Notes: a model not told the origin generated them from the letters alone. A DNA stretch of 64,000 nucleotides from Plasmodium relictum (GCF_900005765.1 NC_041685.1:62001-126000), one strand, 5' to 3'. Shown: positions 1-19,053, counted from the stretch's first letter. Numbers and translations are program-made.

Positions 1-1658
1 CTTCACCATTAACAAAAGAAATCTTTTCTCTAAATACCAAAAAAAATTCGGATGATGAAAAATTAATTCAAACAAATAATGATTATAATATTAGTATAAA
101 TAAAAATAAAAGCATATTTGCAAATGAAGAAAAAAAGAAAGAACAAAAATCTGCAGATGAAGATAAGAACAAAGAAACCAATACATTGAAATCTTCATTA
201 TTTAGTTTTGATACTTCTAATTTTTTAAATAATGAACAAAGATTAAACATAGCAAAAGAAAAAGACGAACCAAAGAAGTCTGGAAATGAGGATATAAAAG
301 AAAATAGATCTAAAAATTTAGAAACTTATGATAAAAATGCACTAAAAATAGGTGATGGAAATAATATGTGGAGTTTGCCATTCACAAATAAAATAGATTC
401 CAAAGGAAAAAATGAAAGTTTAATAAAAAAAAATGATAATCAATGTAATATGTTATCAAATGATTTAAATTTATATAAAGATAATTTTTTTAATAGCAAC
501 GCAAAAAAAGAAAATGAACATGATAATGAATTTATTAAAAAAGATCATGAAGCTGAAGAAACAAATAAAGATACAAAAGTAAAAAATGTAAACGTTTCTG
601 ATAATTTTATAATTAATAAAACTTTTCAAACAGATTTTAATAAAAATAATTTAATTTCAAAAAAAGAAGAAAAAAATAACTTATTTTTATCACCTAATAA
701 TAACATAACTTTTTATAATAATACCTTCAATAACAAAAATGAAATACAAAAAACTGAAGATCAAGATGAAGTAAACAATGTAAGCAACATGTTAAATTTT
801 GTCTCATTAGAAAATAGGAAAAAAAATGTATATATAAATAATAAACAAGAATATGATGAAAAAAATAAAGCAAAAGATGATTTTTTATCAGATGCAAACT
901 TAAATAAGGATGAAAATTTAGATCATCCACTTTTATTTAATATTCAACTAAAAGAAACCAAAGGAACTCTCAGAAACAATGATAATACAAAGGACATGAA
1001 TTTTAAGGATTTTCAATATCTTTCCGAGAAAAGTGTAAAAAAGGAAAATGACCAAAAACAATTAGAAAAGGATAGGAAAATTGTAGAAGACAATATAAAA
1101 GAAAATGAAACTTTTTTTAAAAAAAACCTCGACCAAGAAATGATTCTTGATGTTATTGATAATTTATCTTCTTTTGTAAAAAATAAAATTAATTTCATGA
1201 ATTATTGTTCTAATGAAATATTAGATATATATAACAAAGTAGCTCATTATGAAAAAATGTATTCATTAATATCAGATGATCAAGTAAAAATAGAGAAAAA
1301 ACAAGAATTACTAGAAAAAAGATTGAGAATTATACAAAGCGAACAAAGTGATATATTATCTTTGTTAAACGAAATGGATAATGAAACATCATTAAGTTTT
1401 TTAAAAGTTTTTAATGGAAAAAATATTAATAAAGATGATATTATAAATAATAAAAATTTACATTTAGATATTGATCATTTTGAAAAGTTAGCAGAAAAAA
1501 TGGATAATTTAGAGGAAATAATTGATTCCCTACAAAACACTGAAAAAGATGATATTTTAAATGAATTTGTTGCTAAAAGTTTTTTGAATGAATTAAATTG
1601 TGAAAAAATTGAAAAACAATTAAATCATGTGTCTAATGAATTGAAAAGTATAAAATAG
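1..1658 (+). CDS. Nup62/Nsp1-like nucleoporin, C-terminal part (5' truncated by window)
   Basis: The frame is open from base 3 to the TAG at 1656-1658, and no ATG is needed at the left edge, so the gene begins outside the window. The first two thirds are hydrophilic and Lys/Asn/Asp/Glu-rich. The last ~170 residues are helical coiled coil. They resemble the Nup62/Nsp1 C-terminal domain: a run like LEKRLRIIQSEQSDIL matches the family's LDQ-L--I-SQQ-ELE region, and EKLAEKMDNLEEIIDSL matches its next helix. That domain normally pairs with Nup54/Nup58 in the central channel of the nuclear pore. Family assignment is by eye. Only scattered LFSF/SIF-like motifs are visible, so classical FG repeats are lacking in the visible part and may lie upstream. 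A generic coiled-coil protein is the alternative. Confidence 0.65.
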   Translation, partial: SPLTKEIFSLNTKKNSDDEKLIQTNNDYNISINKNKSIFANEEKKKEQKSADEDKNKETNTLKSSLFSFDTSNFLNNEQRLNIAKEKDEPKKSGNEDIKENRSKNLETYDKNALKIGDGNNMWSLPFTNKIDSKGKNESLIKKNDNQCNMLSNDLNLYKDNFFNSNAKKENEHDNEFIKKDHEAEETNKDTKVKNVNVSDNFIINKTFQTDFNKNNLISKKEEKNNLFLSPNNNITFYNNTFNNKNEIQKTEDQDEVNNVSNMLNFVSLENRKKNVYINNKQEYDEKNKAKDDFLSDANLNKDENLDHPLLFNIQLKETKGTLRNNDNTKDMNFKDFQYLSEKSVKKENDQKQLEKDRKIVEDNIKENETFFKKNLDQEMILDVIDNLSSFVKNKINFMNYCSNEILDIYNKVAHYEKMYSLISDDQVKIEKKQELLEKRLRIIQSEQSDILSLLNEMDNETSLSFLKVFNGKNINKDDIINNKNLHLDIDHFEKLAEKMDNLEEIIDSLQNTEKDDILNEFVAKSFLNELNCEKIEKQLNHVSNELKSIK

Positions 1659-2956
1659 TGAAAAAAAAAAAAAAAAAAAGATTTAGATTTTGAAATTTAT
1701 TTACATCTAAATATTTTATACTTTTTATTTTTTAAATATCCATGCATATATATATATGTCTACTTTTTAATTCCATAATAACAATGGATACATTAATTTT
1801 TATTTTTTTAAATATATCTTTTTTTTCATTATATATGTAGTTATATTAGCATAAAGGATGACTACATTTTTTTTTTTTTTTTCACTCTTTTTTTTTGTTT
1901 TATATATAATTGAGCATATATAAAAACTCTCTTGTTTTTTATCATTAGTGAATTTTAAAAAAATATCAAAGTCAATACAATCAAATAAGCATAAATGAAA
2001 AAAATCAGATATATATATATATATATTCCTTACAAATCAAATGATAAAAAAATAAGCATAATGCCAGAAAATATTATAATATTGTTGAAATAGATAAAAA
2101 GAATGTGCTAATCTATAATACTGTTATTTTTGCTTTCTTGAATTATTTTTATTTCTATTTAAGAAAAAAATAAAAAATAAAGTTATCTTTTGTATTTTTT
2201 TGTATACATTCAAAGAATTTAAATATATTAGAACTTATATATACAAAATTTTAATTATCACATGTATATATGTTATTATTTTTTCAACTAAAGAAAAACT
2301 TCAAAAGAAGAATTATTCTTTAATTTATTCTTACATAATTGTGTTTGAATAAATGGGTTAGATTTGCAAAAATAAAAAATCGGAGAAAAAAAGTATATAA
2401 CATATGAATTGTATTGAACATATTTCAACGTAAAATTGATCATTAAAAGATTTAAAATAAAATAAAAGAATAAAATAATAAATAAAATTAGAGAAATCAT
2501 TTTTTTTCAATTTTTTTTTTTTTTTTTTTTTTTTGTGGAGCGTGTGTGTGTGCATGTGTAACTAAAATGTTAAGAAAAACAGAAAATTAAAATAATTAAA
2601 AAGTAACAATATGCATTAGAAACTAAGTGATGTTAATTTTTTCTAATATTTACTAATAATTTCTTTCTTTAAAAAATCAAAAAAAAATTTTTTGGAATAT
2701 TGCACATTTTGTTTCTTTCTCATTCTTTCTATTGTTTAATCTAACACTAGACATTTTTCCTTTTTAAAATTCTTTTATATTTTTTTGATGTTTATAATTT
2801 TTAGTTAATGATTTATAATAGTATTCACCTTTTAAAATAATGAAAATAATTATCAAAACATTATTTGAGATATAACTAATTATTATAATATTATTTAACT
2901 TTTTTAATCAATAATTTATTTTAACAAATTTTAAGCATATTTCAACACTTATTAAA
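1659..2956. other. Intergenic region between the nucleoporin and the HOOK-like gene
   Basis: About 1.3 kb of A/T-rich DNA holding the 3' flank of the nucleoporin and the upstream region of the next + strand gene. It contains poly-T runs and a short GT-rich stretch near 2534-2552 with a TGTGCATG core. The short minus-strand frames here are low-complexity and I do not consider them genes. Confidence 0.7.
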
Positions 2957-5900
2957 ATGAAAGAAACTGTTGAGAAAAGCATAGATTGTATAAAAGAATT
3001 TATCCAAACATTCTGTTTTGCAAAAAATGTGGAAATAACCATTGATCAATCAAATTTAAAAGAAACTAATAAAAAATATAAGGAAAATAACTTAAATATA
3101 ATTAATTTATATTCATCTTATTCTATATGGTTATGTATGAATGAAATATATCCGTCGTGGTTTGATATATCCATTCACCCTGCACAATTTGATACTGAAT
3201 TAGTAAATTTTTATTTTTTTTAAAATAAATAAAAAATAATTCTATATTATGATAAAATTTAATGTTAATAATAAAAATAATAATAATGATAATAACAACA
3301 GAAACTCTAAAAGAACATTAAAATTTTTTTCATTGAAAGAGATATATGTTTTAATGATTCTGAAATTATATTCAATGTACAATTATTACACATTTTTTTA
3401 ATTTCATTTCTTTCTTTATTATTTTACTATATCTTTTTTTTTTTTTTAATAAAGGATTCTTATGAGTGTTTGCTGAAATACATAAATGAATATCACGAAA
3501 ACAAATATGAAAAGATAATAAAAAAAATAATGGGCAATTTATCAAACTTGACAACTCATGAAGTATAAATAAATACAAACGTTAAATGAAAAGAAACACT
3601 TATATTTACATTTATATTCTCATAAATATACTGATTTTATATAAATAATTTAAAAAATATATATATTTAAACTTAATAGTTTATAGATATATACAGCTTA
3701 GTCATACTAGCCGCTCTTGTTTCAGATGACAAACAAAAACATATAAATAACATTTTATCTGTTAGCCATGAAACACAAAAATATATACATCATATTGTGG
3801 AACTTTTAGATAAAGAAGTAATTTATACTTTTTTTTTTTTTTTTTTTTTTTTTTGTAAAAAGAACATATACACATAAATATATCTCCACTTTATGTTTAT
3901 TTTAGGAAAATTTAAACGAGGAAAATTTATCTAGCCCATATAATTCTAAAGGTAAATAAAGGAAAAAAAACATGATAATATTTTAATTTTTGAAAAGATA
4001 ATAAAACAAGAATAATAAATAATTATAATGTCAAGAAAAAATCTATAACAATATTATTGTTGCTTAATCTATAATTTATAATAGAAATAATAATAATACA
4101 TAATGAAACTTATAAAATTAATCTTTTTTTTTTCTTTTTTAAAAAATTCATTTGTTGAAATATCTAACTGTTATTTATTATGATCCCGTAGATAACAAAG
4201 TAAGATGATCATTAAAATTTTATACTTTTTTTTAAAATATATGGGAAAACGATAAAAATTATTGTTTTATTACTTACAGGAAGAGCATGAAAATATGAAA
4301 AATGAAATAAAACAACTAAAAGAAAAAGTAAAATTTCTTGAAATGGAAAATGAAAATATAAACCATTCTTTAATAGAAAAAGATAACACAATTAAAGATA
4401 ACAAAGAGAAAATGAATAATTTACAAAAGCAAATTAATGCGGCTAATGAAAAATCCAAAATGCAGTATATTACACAAATAGAGGAACAAGAAAAAAAAAT
4501 TAACGAACTACAAAGTAATTTAGAAAAAGAAATTAAGGAAAAATTACACTTAGAGAATGATTTAAATAATAGAATAAAAGAATTAGAGGATGAACAAAAT
4601 ATACTAAAACAAGAAAATTCGAATATTGATAACTTACAAAATAAAATAAATAAATATAAAGAAAAATTAGAAAATTTGATGACTGTTCAAAATATAAATA
4701 AAGAATTAGAAGATAGACTTAAAGTAATATTTTTAATGTTTAAAAAAAATATATAGATATTCATATATATAGTAATGTCTTTTTTCTTTCTAAGATATTA
4801 ATAAATATTTTTACTTTTTTTTATTATTTTTAGAACAATACACAAAAAATGGTTGATATGGAAAATGAAATGGAAAAATTAAAACTAGAGTCAAATAATA
4901 TAAAAATATATAAAGATAAATGTGCTGGTACGTTTATTTTTAAATTACTTTTTTTTGTTTTAATATAAATATATCTACAATATATGTATATATATACTTA
5001 TTTATAGATTTGGATGCAAATTTAATAAATTTAAGGAAAGAAAATGAAAAATTGAAACAAGACATATCAGAAAAAAATAAAACCTTAGAAAAATTAAAAA
5101 GAGACTTGTAATTAAAAAAGAAGAAAAGATAGAAAAATTAATAAGTTGTAAAATCAATAGCAATTACTCATTATTTTATTATTTTTTTTTCTTATTAGAG
5201 ATGCAAAAACACAGTCATATGATATGTTGAAGAAAGAAAAAAATTTTGATAACTTTAATATGTTAAATATACTTATTTATATAGATTACACTGAATCATG
5301 TTCATTTGTACTAATTTATATATTTAAATAATTTTTTATTATTATTTTATTTTTATGTTCCATTTTAGAGGGCTATGTAATGTAGATCAAGCTGAAGAAT
5401 TAATAAGAATCAAAAAAGAAAATGAAAATTTAAAAAAGCAATTAGGATTAGATGCAAATAAGGAACTAAATAAATTAAGCAAAGTAAAATTTAAATATTT
5501 TTTATTTTTTATATAGACACGATATACTAATTTAATTTTTTTTTTTTTTATTTGTTGGGGTTCAGCTTGAAAATGAAATTGATGACTTAAAAAGAATAAA
5601 TAAAAAATTAGAACTTAAAATATCAGAAAATATAGATAACGAAAGTATAAATAATGATCCATCTTTACAAGAAAAATATGAGGTACTAAATTTAAATATA
5701 ATTTCCTTTTTAAAGATCATCCTATTTTATTATATTTTTAATTTTCTAGAAATCCCTAGAAGAAATAGAAGATAAGCAAAAAGAAATTAAAGAGCTGACT
5801 GAGGTATATATATATATGTTTTTTCTATTATTTAATTTATATTTTATGGAATTTTTTTTTTTATTTTAAGGCTAACCAAAAGATAATGATGCAGATGGCT

Positions 5901-6661
5901 AATATACAAGGAAGTTCAGATTCTACTTTAAAAGTATTTTTTTTTTTTTATTATTTATCACATTATTTATAAAACTAATTATTATGTGGAAATTTTAATA
6001 TAGGAAAAAATAATTAAATTAGAAGCTGAGATACTAATGGAAAAGAAAAATTGTAAAGAAACTGAAGAAACAACAAAAAATAAATTAAGCAAAGAATTTA
6101 ATGCTGTAGGGAAAAAAATAAAAAAATAAAAAGAACTATGTTGCTTCATAGGAAAATGTTTACAGAAAATTTAAATTAAATTATTGCATACTACATTATA
6201 TAATTTTTATTATTATTATTATAATTTTTTTATTTAATTTTTTTTTATTTAGGTATTACAAATTTTAAAAGAGCAACTACAAATTAGAGAGAAGGAAACG
6301 GAATATTATAAGAATGCACTGTAACTATTAAATAAATAAAATTTATGTACATATTTTGTTCAAAAAATTACCTTTTCATTTTTTTTTTTTTTTAGAAAAA
6401 CACAAATAGACATTACAAAAGACGAACAAAAATTATTAAGTGGAATTATTCACAGTTTAGGTCTAAAATATAAACAATTGCAAACTTATAATCTTTGCTT
6501 AAGAAATGAAATTACTGGAATAAAATTAAGGTTTATTTTATTTTTTTGGTTTTTAATAAAATGCTATAAAAATAAAAATATTATAAAAATAAATTTTCAC
6601 TTCATTTTTTTTTTCTTTTTAATACAGAACCCAAACATACCAAGAAGCTGAGAAAAAATAA
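2957..6661 (+). CDS. HOOK-domain coiled-coil protein (17 exons)
   Basis: Exons by splice signals and frame: 2957-3202, 3455-3562, 3680-3817, 3906-3951, 4192-4199, 4280-4723, 4834-4927, 5008-5107, 5199-5261, 5369-5483, 5566-5682, 5750-5803, 5871-5933, 6004-6105, 6253-6320, 6396-6530 and 6628-6661, giving 644 residues. All phases match and the frame closes at TAA. Residues ~10-164 look like the globular HOOK domain. They contain a Trp/Pro-rich segment (EIYPSWFDI) and a helix pair in exon 3 (FIDIYSLVILAALVSDDKQ, then HINNILSVSHETQKYI). These align by eye with the conserved 'cluster, then IM-L-ES-Q' helices of Hook and CCDC88 proteins. The rest is long coiled coil. Hook proteins are dynein/kinesin cargo adaptors, and a HOOK-FTS-HIP complex in Toxoplasma acts in microneme trafficking. 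The same role here is inference. Confidence 0.7.
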
Positions 6662-11953
<5,292 letters not shown>

Positions 11954-12554
11954 AATTCTTTGTTATTTTTAAGAAGAAATTATAAAAATTGAAACAAATA
12001 ATATTAAGAAGTATATATATGTGTATATATATACATATATTTAAAAATATTATATATATTAATATAATAATAAAAAAAAAAAATTTAATGTAAAAATTAA
12101 TTTAAAAAAAAAATATTTAAAAAAAAAAAAAAAACACAATAATTATAACACGAGACATAATATATTATTATATATTATAAATTATATCAATATAAATAAT
12201 GGTATGTATCATAATTATTTATTTTCATATATATATTTCTTTTTTTTTTTTTTTTTTGTAATGCACGAATTTTCAATTAAAAATTAGATATAAACAAAAA
12301 AAAAAAAATTTTAAATCCTTAAAAGTATTTATATTTATTATGTTTTTATTAGAATATTAATTCATATATATATTTACATATATATGTATATGCATACCTT
12401 ATTACCATTTTATAAAGATACATCTACGAATACTTACATATATATACTTTTTCTTTTTTATTATTTATATTTTAGTAATTGTTAAAGATTTTATGTTTTC
12501 AGCATATATTTCTGTTGAAATATGTAAAGGAATTTTTTATTTTGTCAATGATTA

Positions 12555-12610
<56 letters not shown>

Positions 12611-13286
12611 ATAATTTTACAGAAGATAAAAATTAACAAAATTTAATAAAAATTTAAAATAATCACATTTTACCATATTTTTAAAATGATACTATACAAT
12701 ATAAAAAAATTTCTCCTATCAAAAATTTATGCAACCATATATTTTAGGTGGTAATTTTATACATTTATATTTTTTTCTTTTTTTTTAATGTACTTTTTTT
12801 TTTTTTTACAACATTGCAAAATCTTCAAATAAAATTGTGTAGTTACACACGTACTTATATGAATTATATCACTATCCTAGTACTATATACATAATAACGC
12901 TCTAGGTATTCTTTCTTTAAAAAGTTATTAAAAGAATAATATTGTAACAAAAAAAATGGAATATCTTCATTTTAAAATTAAACGAATTTTTTTTTTTTTT
13001 TCTTTATCATATTATTCTATTACACATGTAAACTTTTAGCGAGTTCTAAGACGTTGAAAAAAGTAATAATATAAATCAACGATGTATGCTTCTCCAATTT
13101 TTTTATATTTATATTATGTTTATTTTATTCTTTTGTTTTTCTTTTAATTTTTTTTTTTTTTTTGATTTTGTTTTTTCTTTTACTTTTTTTTTTGTTTTTG
13201 TTTTTGTTTTTTTACTCTTTGCTTTTGTTTTTGCTCTATTTTTGTCTAATTGCAACTAAATAAAAAAAAAAAAAAGCATATGCAAA
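11954..13286. other. Intergenic region, alpha-tubulin 1 to CCp4
   Basis: About 1.3 kb containing the tubulin 3' flank and the CCp4 upstream region. It holds a TA microsatellite at 12559-12607. A T-rich tract at ~13140-13235, with TTTTTG repeats, lies just upstream of the CCp4 start. No other gene is visible. Confidence 0.7.
12559..12607. repeat. (TA)n microsatellite
   Basis: An uninterrupted run of TA dinucleotides between alpha-tubulin 1 and CCp4, likely length-polymorphic. Confidence 0.95.
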
Positions 13287-16200
13287 ATGAATAATTTTTT
13301 TTTTTCAATAGTATCTATATTATTTTTGTTATACTTATGTAAAGGAAATTTCAATGATTATTCATCTAATAAAATATTTTTAAAATATAAAAGTAAGTAT
13401 TGTCTATATCCTGAAAATGTTATTGAAAATAACAAATTTGAAATAGGTTCGGATGAATGTGATAAAATAGCGCATGAAAATGAGGTAAATTAAGAAAGAA
13501 ATATAATAATTCAAAAATTTTTCGCACTAATATGAAATAGTAAAATATAAAATTTTCTGCTTTAAGTGTAATAACTATAAAATTGATTATGCGCTCTTTG
13601 CAAAATTTTACATAATATTCAAATTAAATTTATACTTCTAAATTTTATACATAAAATAATTGAAAACATAAAAAGAGAAAACATTACAAATGTGCAATTT
13701 ACACCTTATGAATAATTATATCATTGCTTTAATATGTTTTATTTACCTACTGTTATATGCATTTTCTTTTATTTTATAATTAAAAAAATACATATCAAAA
13801 TAATTGTAAAAACTAGGATACTTTAAAATTGGATTGCAAAATATATTACAATTCTTAAAATAGAAAATATTATTTTTAGTGTTGTATTCTAAGAAAAATT
13901 CTCTTTTTTTTATATGAGATATATGTAGATATACTTAATGTTATATATAATTTTTTTTCATACATTCTTTTTGTCATTTTTTTTTTTGTATATAAAATGC
14001 ATACGAATATATATATTCTTATTCCTCACATTTTTTTTTCGTTTTATTTTTTAAGAGCAAAATGGTTTGGTTATCTTTTAATAATGGAAGATTAAAAACA
14101 CAAAATGGAATGTGCTTAAAAACTTATAAAAACTTTTTAATAATTTCTATATGTGCCCCTGATCAAAATGAAAAGTCTGAAATGTGGAAAATTGACGAAG
14201 AAAAACATTTAAAAAATGAAAACAATAATTGCGCACAAATGGCTGGGGGGAAATTGTTTTCTTTTACATGCAATAAATTATCTACTAAAGAATTTGAAAT
14301 GAAAGCCTATACTATAGAAGAAATGAATTTAATGAAAACAAGATATTCTCAAAAGAAATTAGAGAATGTGAATGCAAAATATTTAGAAAATTTGCACAAT
14401 AAATCTAGTATTTTAATAAGTAGTTATAATGAATTAGAAAAAGAGATAGAAATAATCTTAAAAGTAGAGGAAGAAATGAAAAAAGAAAAGGAAAAGGTGA
14501 GTAATTTAATGAATGATATAAAATTATTAATAAATACATCTTCCTCATTAAATGATTATGGTACAGGTGCTTTAATGAAAGTATATGATAGTATTGATAT
14601 AAAAAAGAAAAAAAGTTTATTAAGAGTTCCTTTAGAAAAGTTAGAAATAAATGAAGAAACATTGAATGAATTAGGTGTAGAAAGTGGAGAGATAAAAATT
14701 ATAATTCAAAGTTTCCTTAACATACCAGATGATAATTATTATACTTTTACTACAAGAAATTTAAAGGGAAACTTAATTATAAAATTAGATAATGAAGAAA
14801 TTATTTCTAATATTGACACACAAATCGATACAAGTATAACGAGTACATTTGTTTATTTACCCAAAAATAAATTGGTACCATTATATATTGAAATATCATC
14901 AAAAGAAGAAAAACCTTCATTTACTTTATTTTGGAGTAGTAAACTTTTTCCTGAAGAAGTAATATCCTCTTTATATTTGTATACAACAATATATGAAAAA
15001 GTTTGTTATACACAAATTCAAAAAAAAATAGATTGCTTATCAACTTTTGAAAATATTACTAAAAAAAATCAGGAATTCCAATTTTTATGTCCTTCTGAAT
15101 GCTTGGCAAAAGAAAATTACACTGTATTTAAAAAAAATAACTCTTGTTATGATATGAAATCTAGTATGTGTGCATCAGCAATAGAATCTAATTTTCTTCT
15201 CATTGATAGTGGAGGCATTATAAAGGTAATGGTAAAAAGTGTTAAAAATAATGAAGGAAATTACAAAGAATGTGGCATAATATTACCAACGAATATGAAT
15301 GATAATACCTTTAAAGGAATAACTGATATTAAATTAGTTGATACAGATGATTTTTTTATTAATTATGAAAGCAACAAGGAATTGTACCAAGGATATAGAG
15401 GAATAGTCACTGACGATAAACATGCATTATTAACAAAAACAGATTTATCTAAAAGATATATTTCTGATATAGATATAAATTGTAACAATAATTTAAAAGA
15501 AAATTATGAATTTAGTGCGGGATCCTTTATAGTAACAAGAATAAAATCATCCAATTCAATGAGTAATGAAAAATCTATTGTTATAGATGCTTTTGCACTC
15601 TTTGATAAGTACAAAAACGAAAATATTTCTATTAATTTATCTGAATGGACAAGAAAAACTTGTAATAATATTCAATTATATATTAAATATGGAAAACCAA
15701 ATGAAGTTATGGAATATCCATCTATGCTATTAACATGTGATGATACATTTGAAAGCATCCATTTTGATAATGTAGAGGTAATAAATGCACGATGTTTGCC
15801 GTTTTGTCTTAATGATAACGCAGTATTTGGTTCTTATATATATGCTCCAAATTCATCAATATGTAAATCTGCTATTCACTCTGGCATCATAACAAATAAT
15901 GGTGGCTTAATTGCGATAAGAAAACTAAGAAATATTACACAGTCATTCAATAATACAGCTACCATAACAAGAAATGGTGTAAAATCAATTATAACTGATA
16001 ACAAAAATAAAGATTCTTACTATATATCAAAACCAAATGGAGTTATTTGTAATTTTCCAAGAACTTATAATGTAAACAAATCACTAAACTTAGAAGATGA
16101 TTTTTTTTCCTTCATTCAAATAAATTCAAATTTATTTGAAAATCCTCCTGTTGTTTTAGTACCCGAAAAACATGCTGTTTTACAAAACCAATTATATAAT

Positions 16201-17925
16201 ATGCATAATGTATATAACACAAAAAGTTATAAAGAAAATTTTTTTTCAGTTGAAAAAAAAGGAGAACAATTAAAGGAAATCATTCCTGATAGTTTTAAAG
16301 ATGAAAACTTATTAGAAGAATTTGATAGATTTCAGCAATCTTACAAGGAGAAAAAGGATCATTTCCAAAAATTAACAAGAAAAACTCAAGGCATTTTTTC
16401 GGATTTATTTACCAAAAAAAGTTCTATAAATAATTTAAATAAAAAATTATCATATATTCGAATAGAACAAAATAATAATGACTCTTTTTTGAAGGTAAAT
16501 GAATCTGCTGTCTTGTCTTTAATTAAGCAATTCGATATCATTACAAAAAAAAAACAATATATTATACAAAGATTAGAAAAATCGTTATTCAACATTAAAC
16601 CAATTACTGTTGAAACATTTCAAGAAAGTTACAATTCAATAAACATAAATGATAATTATATAATTATAGACAGTAATAAAAGTATCAACGGATCGTCTAA
16701 TTGGAAGATAGAAAAATATACAAATGGAAATCTTTTTTCTTCTATAACTAATGATAGTTTCATAAAATCAAATGAAGATTTATATGGTTCTTATTTACTT
16801 TATAGATACACAAAGTTATACAAAGGATTCATTTCGGTAGATGCAAAGATTCCTTATGAAGGAAATGTAGGAATAATATTTAAATATAAAGATTATAATA
16901 ATTATAATAATTTTATAATAAATAGGAAAGAGTTTTATTTTGTTGAAGTGATCGACGGGAAACAAAGCAAAAAAATTAATGAAAAAAAAATAGATGATTC
17001 ATATCAATTGGGTATGTGGACTAAAATATATATTGATTTTGGATATAAATATATTAGGTCGTATTTAAATGGAAAATACGTTAATGGTTATGAAACGAAA
17101 AATGATACAAGTGGACTACTAGGTTTTGGGGTAAATAATTGTAAAGATAAAATATTTATTGATAAAATCATAATAGGTTCCTTGTATCAAGCTAAATATT
17201 ATAAAAATAATATTTTCAATAAAATTATAGGTAAATACAATCAAGAAAAAATATTAGAAAACGAAAATAAAACATCAAAAAAAGTTAAAAATAATATTGA
17301 ACAAAATGAAAAAAAATGCAAAAAATATGAAGAAAAATTTAATGTTCCATTGGACAATAATTGGGTTATCCCTTTCAACTCTTACTGGAAAATTCAAAAT
17401 AACTTTAATTTTAACTATATTTTAAATAATAATAATAATAATAATAATGAAGACAATTACTTATATTCTATACAAAAAAATGAAGGAGATTTAGTTATTC
17501 CATCAATTGTACTTCTTAAAAAACAAAATATATGTGATGAAATGAAATCCTATACATTTCAATCATCCATTAATTTAAAGAAATTATCAAAAGCAGGAAT
17601 AATCTTTAGGGTTTTATCAGCTGATGATTTTTTATCTGTTATATTAGATATTTCAGATTTGTTAGGAGAATTATATTTGATGAAAATCACCAAAGGAATT
17701 CCATATCAATTAGTAGCATCAACACATATACCAGTTAAATATAATTCTTGGTATAATTTAAAAATTGGTTACAATGGATCAAATGTAAATATTACTCTCA
17801 ACGATGAAATGATATTGAACGCAAAATTTAATGAACATTTTGATGATTTAGGAGATGTCGGATTAATAGTTTTAAGAGGTGAATCAAAATTTAAAAATGT
17901 CCTATTTACACCTAATACTTTATAA
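13287..17925 (+). CDS. CCp4: LCCL domain-containing protein CCp4 (LAP family)
   Basis: Two exons, 13287-13484 and 14056-17925, joined in phase 0, giving 1355 residues. Exon 1 encodes a signal peptide (hydrophobic residues 4-17, then CKG), so the protein is secreted. After a lectin-like N-terminal part and a coiled coil (~155-220) comes a PA14-like beta-sandwich at ~232-361, ending in a Leu-Phe-Trp-Ser motif. Two LCCL domains follow, at ~380-465 and ~600-690; each has the characteristic Cys pattern (CPSECL...SMCASAI and RCLPFC...SICKSAI) and then a Gly-Gly-Leu/Ile. A second coiled coil follows, then two ConA/LamG-like sandwiches at ~940-1110 and ~1160-1350. CCp/LAP proteins form a complex in female gametocytes and are needed for oocyst and sporozoite development. 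An eight-Asn tract lies near 17430-17450. The position next to alpha-tubulin 1 matches P. falciparum as I recall it. Confidence 0.93.
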
Positions 17926-19053
17926 AGAATAATGTAGGCATCTCAAATAAATAAAAAAAATTAAACAATTTTATATAATATTTTTTAAAAAAAATACATA
18001 TTAACCTTACTACCATAGGTAAAATTTACTAAATAAAATAAAATTAATATAAAAGAACTGAAAAAAAGAATAAATTTATAAGTCTCCCATACTTATATGA
18101 ACTTTTTTACTTAGAAATTTCCATATTAATTTAAAACTATAGACAGAATTATTTGAATTTTCAAAAATAATCATGGAATGAAATATATTATATCTTTTTT
18201 TTGTTATTGTTTTCTTTTCTTTTTAATTTTTAAGGTAATTGTTTCCATATATTTTTTAAATAAGAAAAAAGAAGAAAAAAAAAAAATTATATATTATAAA
18301 TTGTTTCTATATTTTAAATATCTCAATGTAATTTTAATATGAATCTTTGAGATTTTATCCGTTTAGTCTTTTATTATAACTAAAAAATTTTATCTATCTA
18401 TTTTATTTAAATATTTTTATTTTTTTTTTTTTAGCTTTTAAATTTAACGTTATTATTCTTCTTAAGAATACAAAAATACACTATAACAAATTTATGTTTT
18501 TAATAAATCTTAAATGTCGAAAAGAAAATTAGAGGTTAAAATACCCCTTATATAACCAATAAATTTTTTAAAAAAATTTTGAATAAACTATTATTTTATA
18601 AAAAATCTTTTATAATCATTTTTTTTATGATATAAATGACCTATTTTTTTTTTTTTAAAATAATTATTATATGAAAAAAAAAATTAAATTTTTTAAAATA
18701 TTTTTATATAAAGAAAAATAGTATTGTTTATGGGACATATATTTTATTACTTTTTTTTTTTTTTTTTTGCAGTCACCTATTAATACATGTAAATATATTT
18801 TTTTTTTTTTTTATATAAAATTTTTTTTGTAAATTTAAAAATAAAAATAATAAATAAAAAATAATATAAAAAAAATAGATCCAGTTATCTATTAAATTAT
18901 TTAAAAAGGTTATATAGAAAATATAAAATATATATTAAAAAAGTAAAATAAAAATAACATAAAACATAATTATATATATATATACATATATATTAAACTT
19001 AATTTAAAAAATTTGTTATTCTTTATAATATTTATTCAAGTACGTTAACAAAA
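17926..19053. other. Intergenic region, CCp4 to L32
   Basis: About 1.1 kb of A/T-rich DNA: the CCp4 3' flank and the L32 promoter/5' UTR. Poly-T tracts at 18751-18769 and 18799-18812 could be nucleosome-excluding promoter tracts. No gene is seen. Confidence 0.65.

Noticed and set aside
2288-2555. Minus-strand frames between the nucleoporin and HOOK genes
   Set aside because: Phe/Ile/Leu/Lys-only low-complexity translation produced by A/T-rich DNA.
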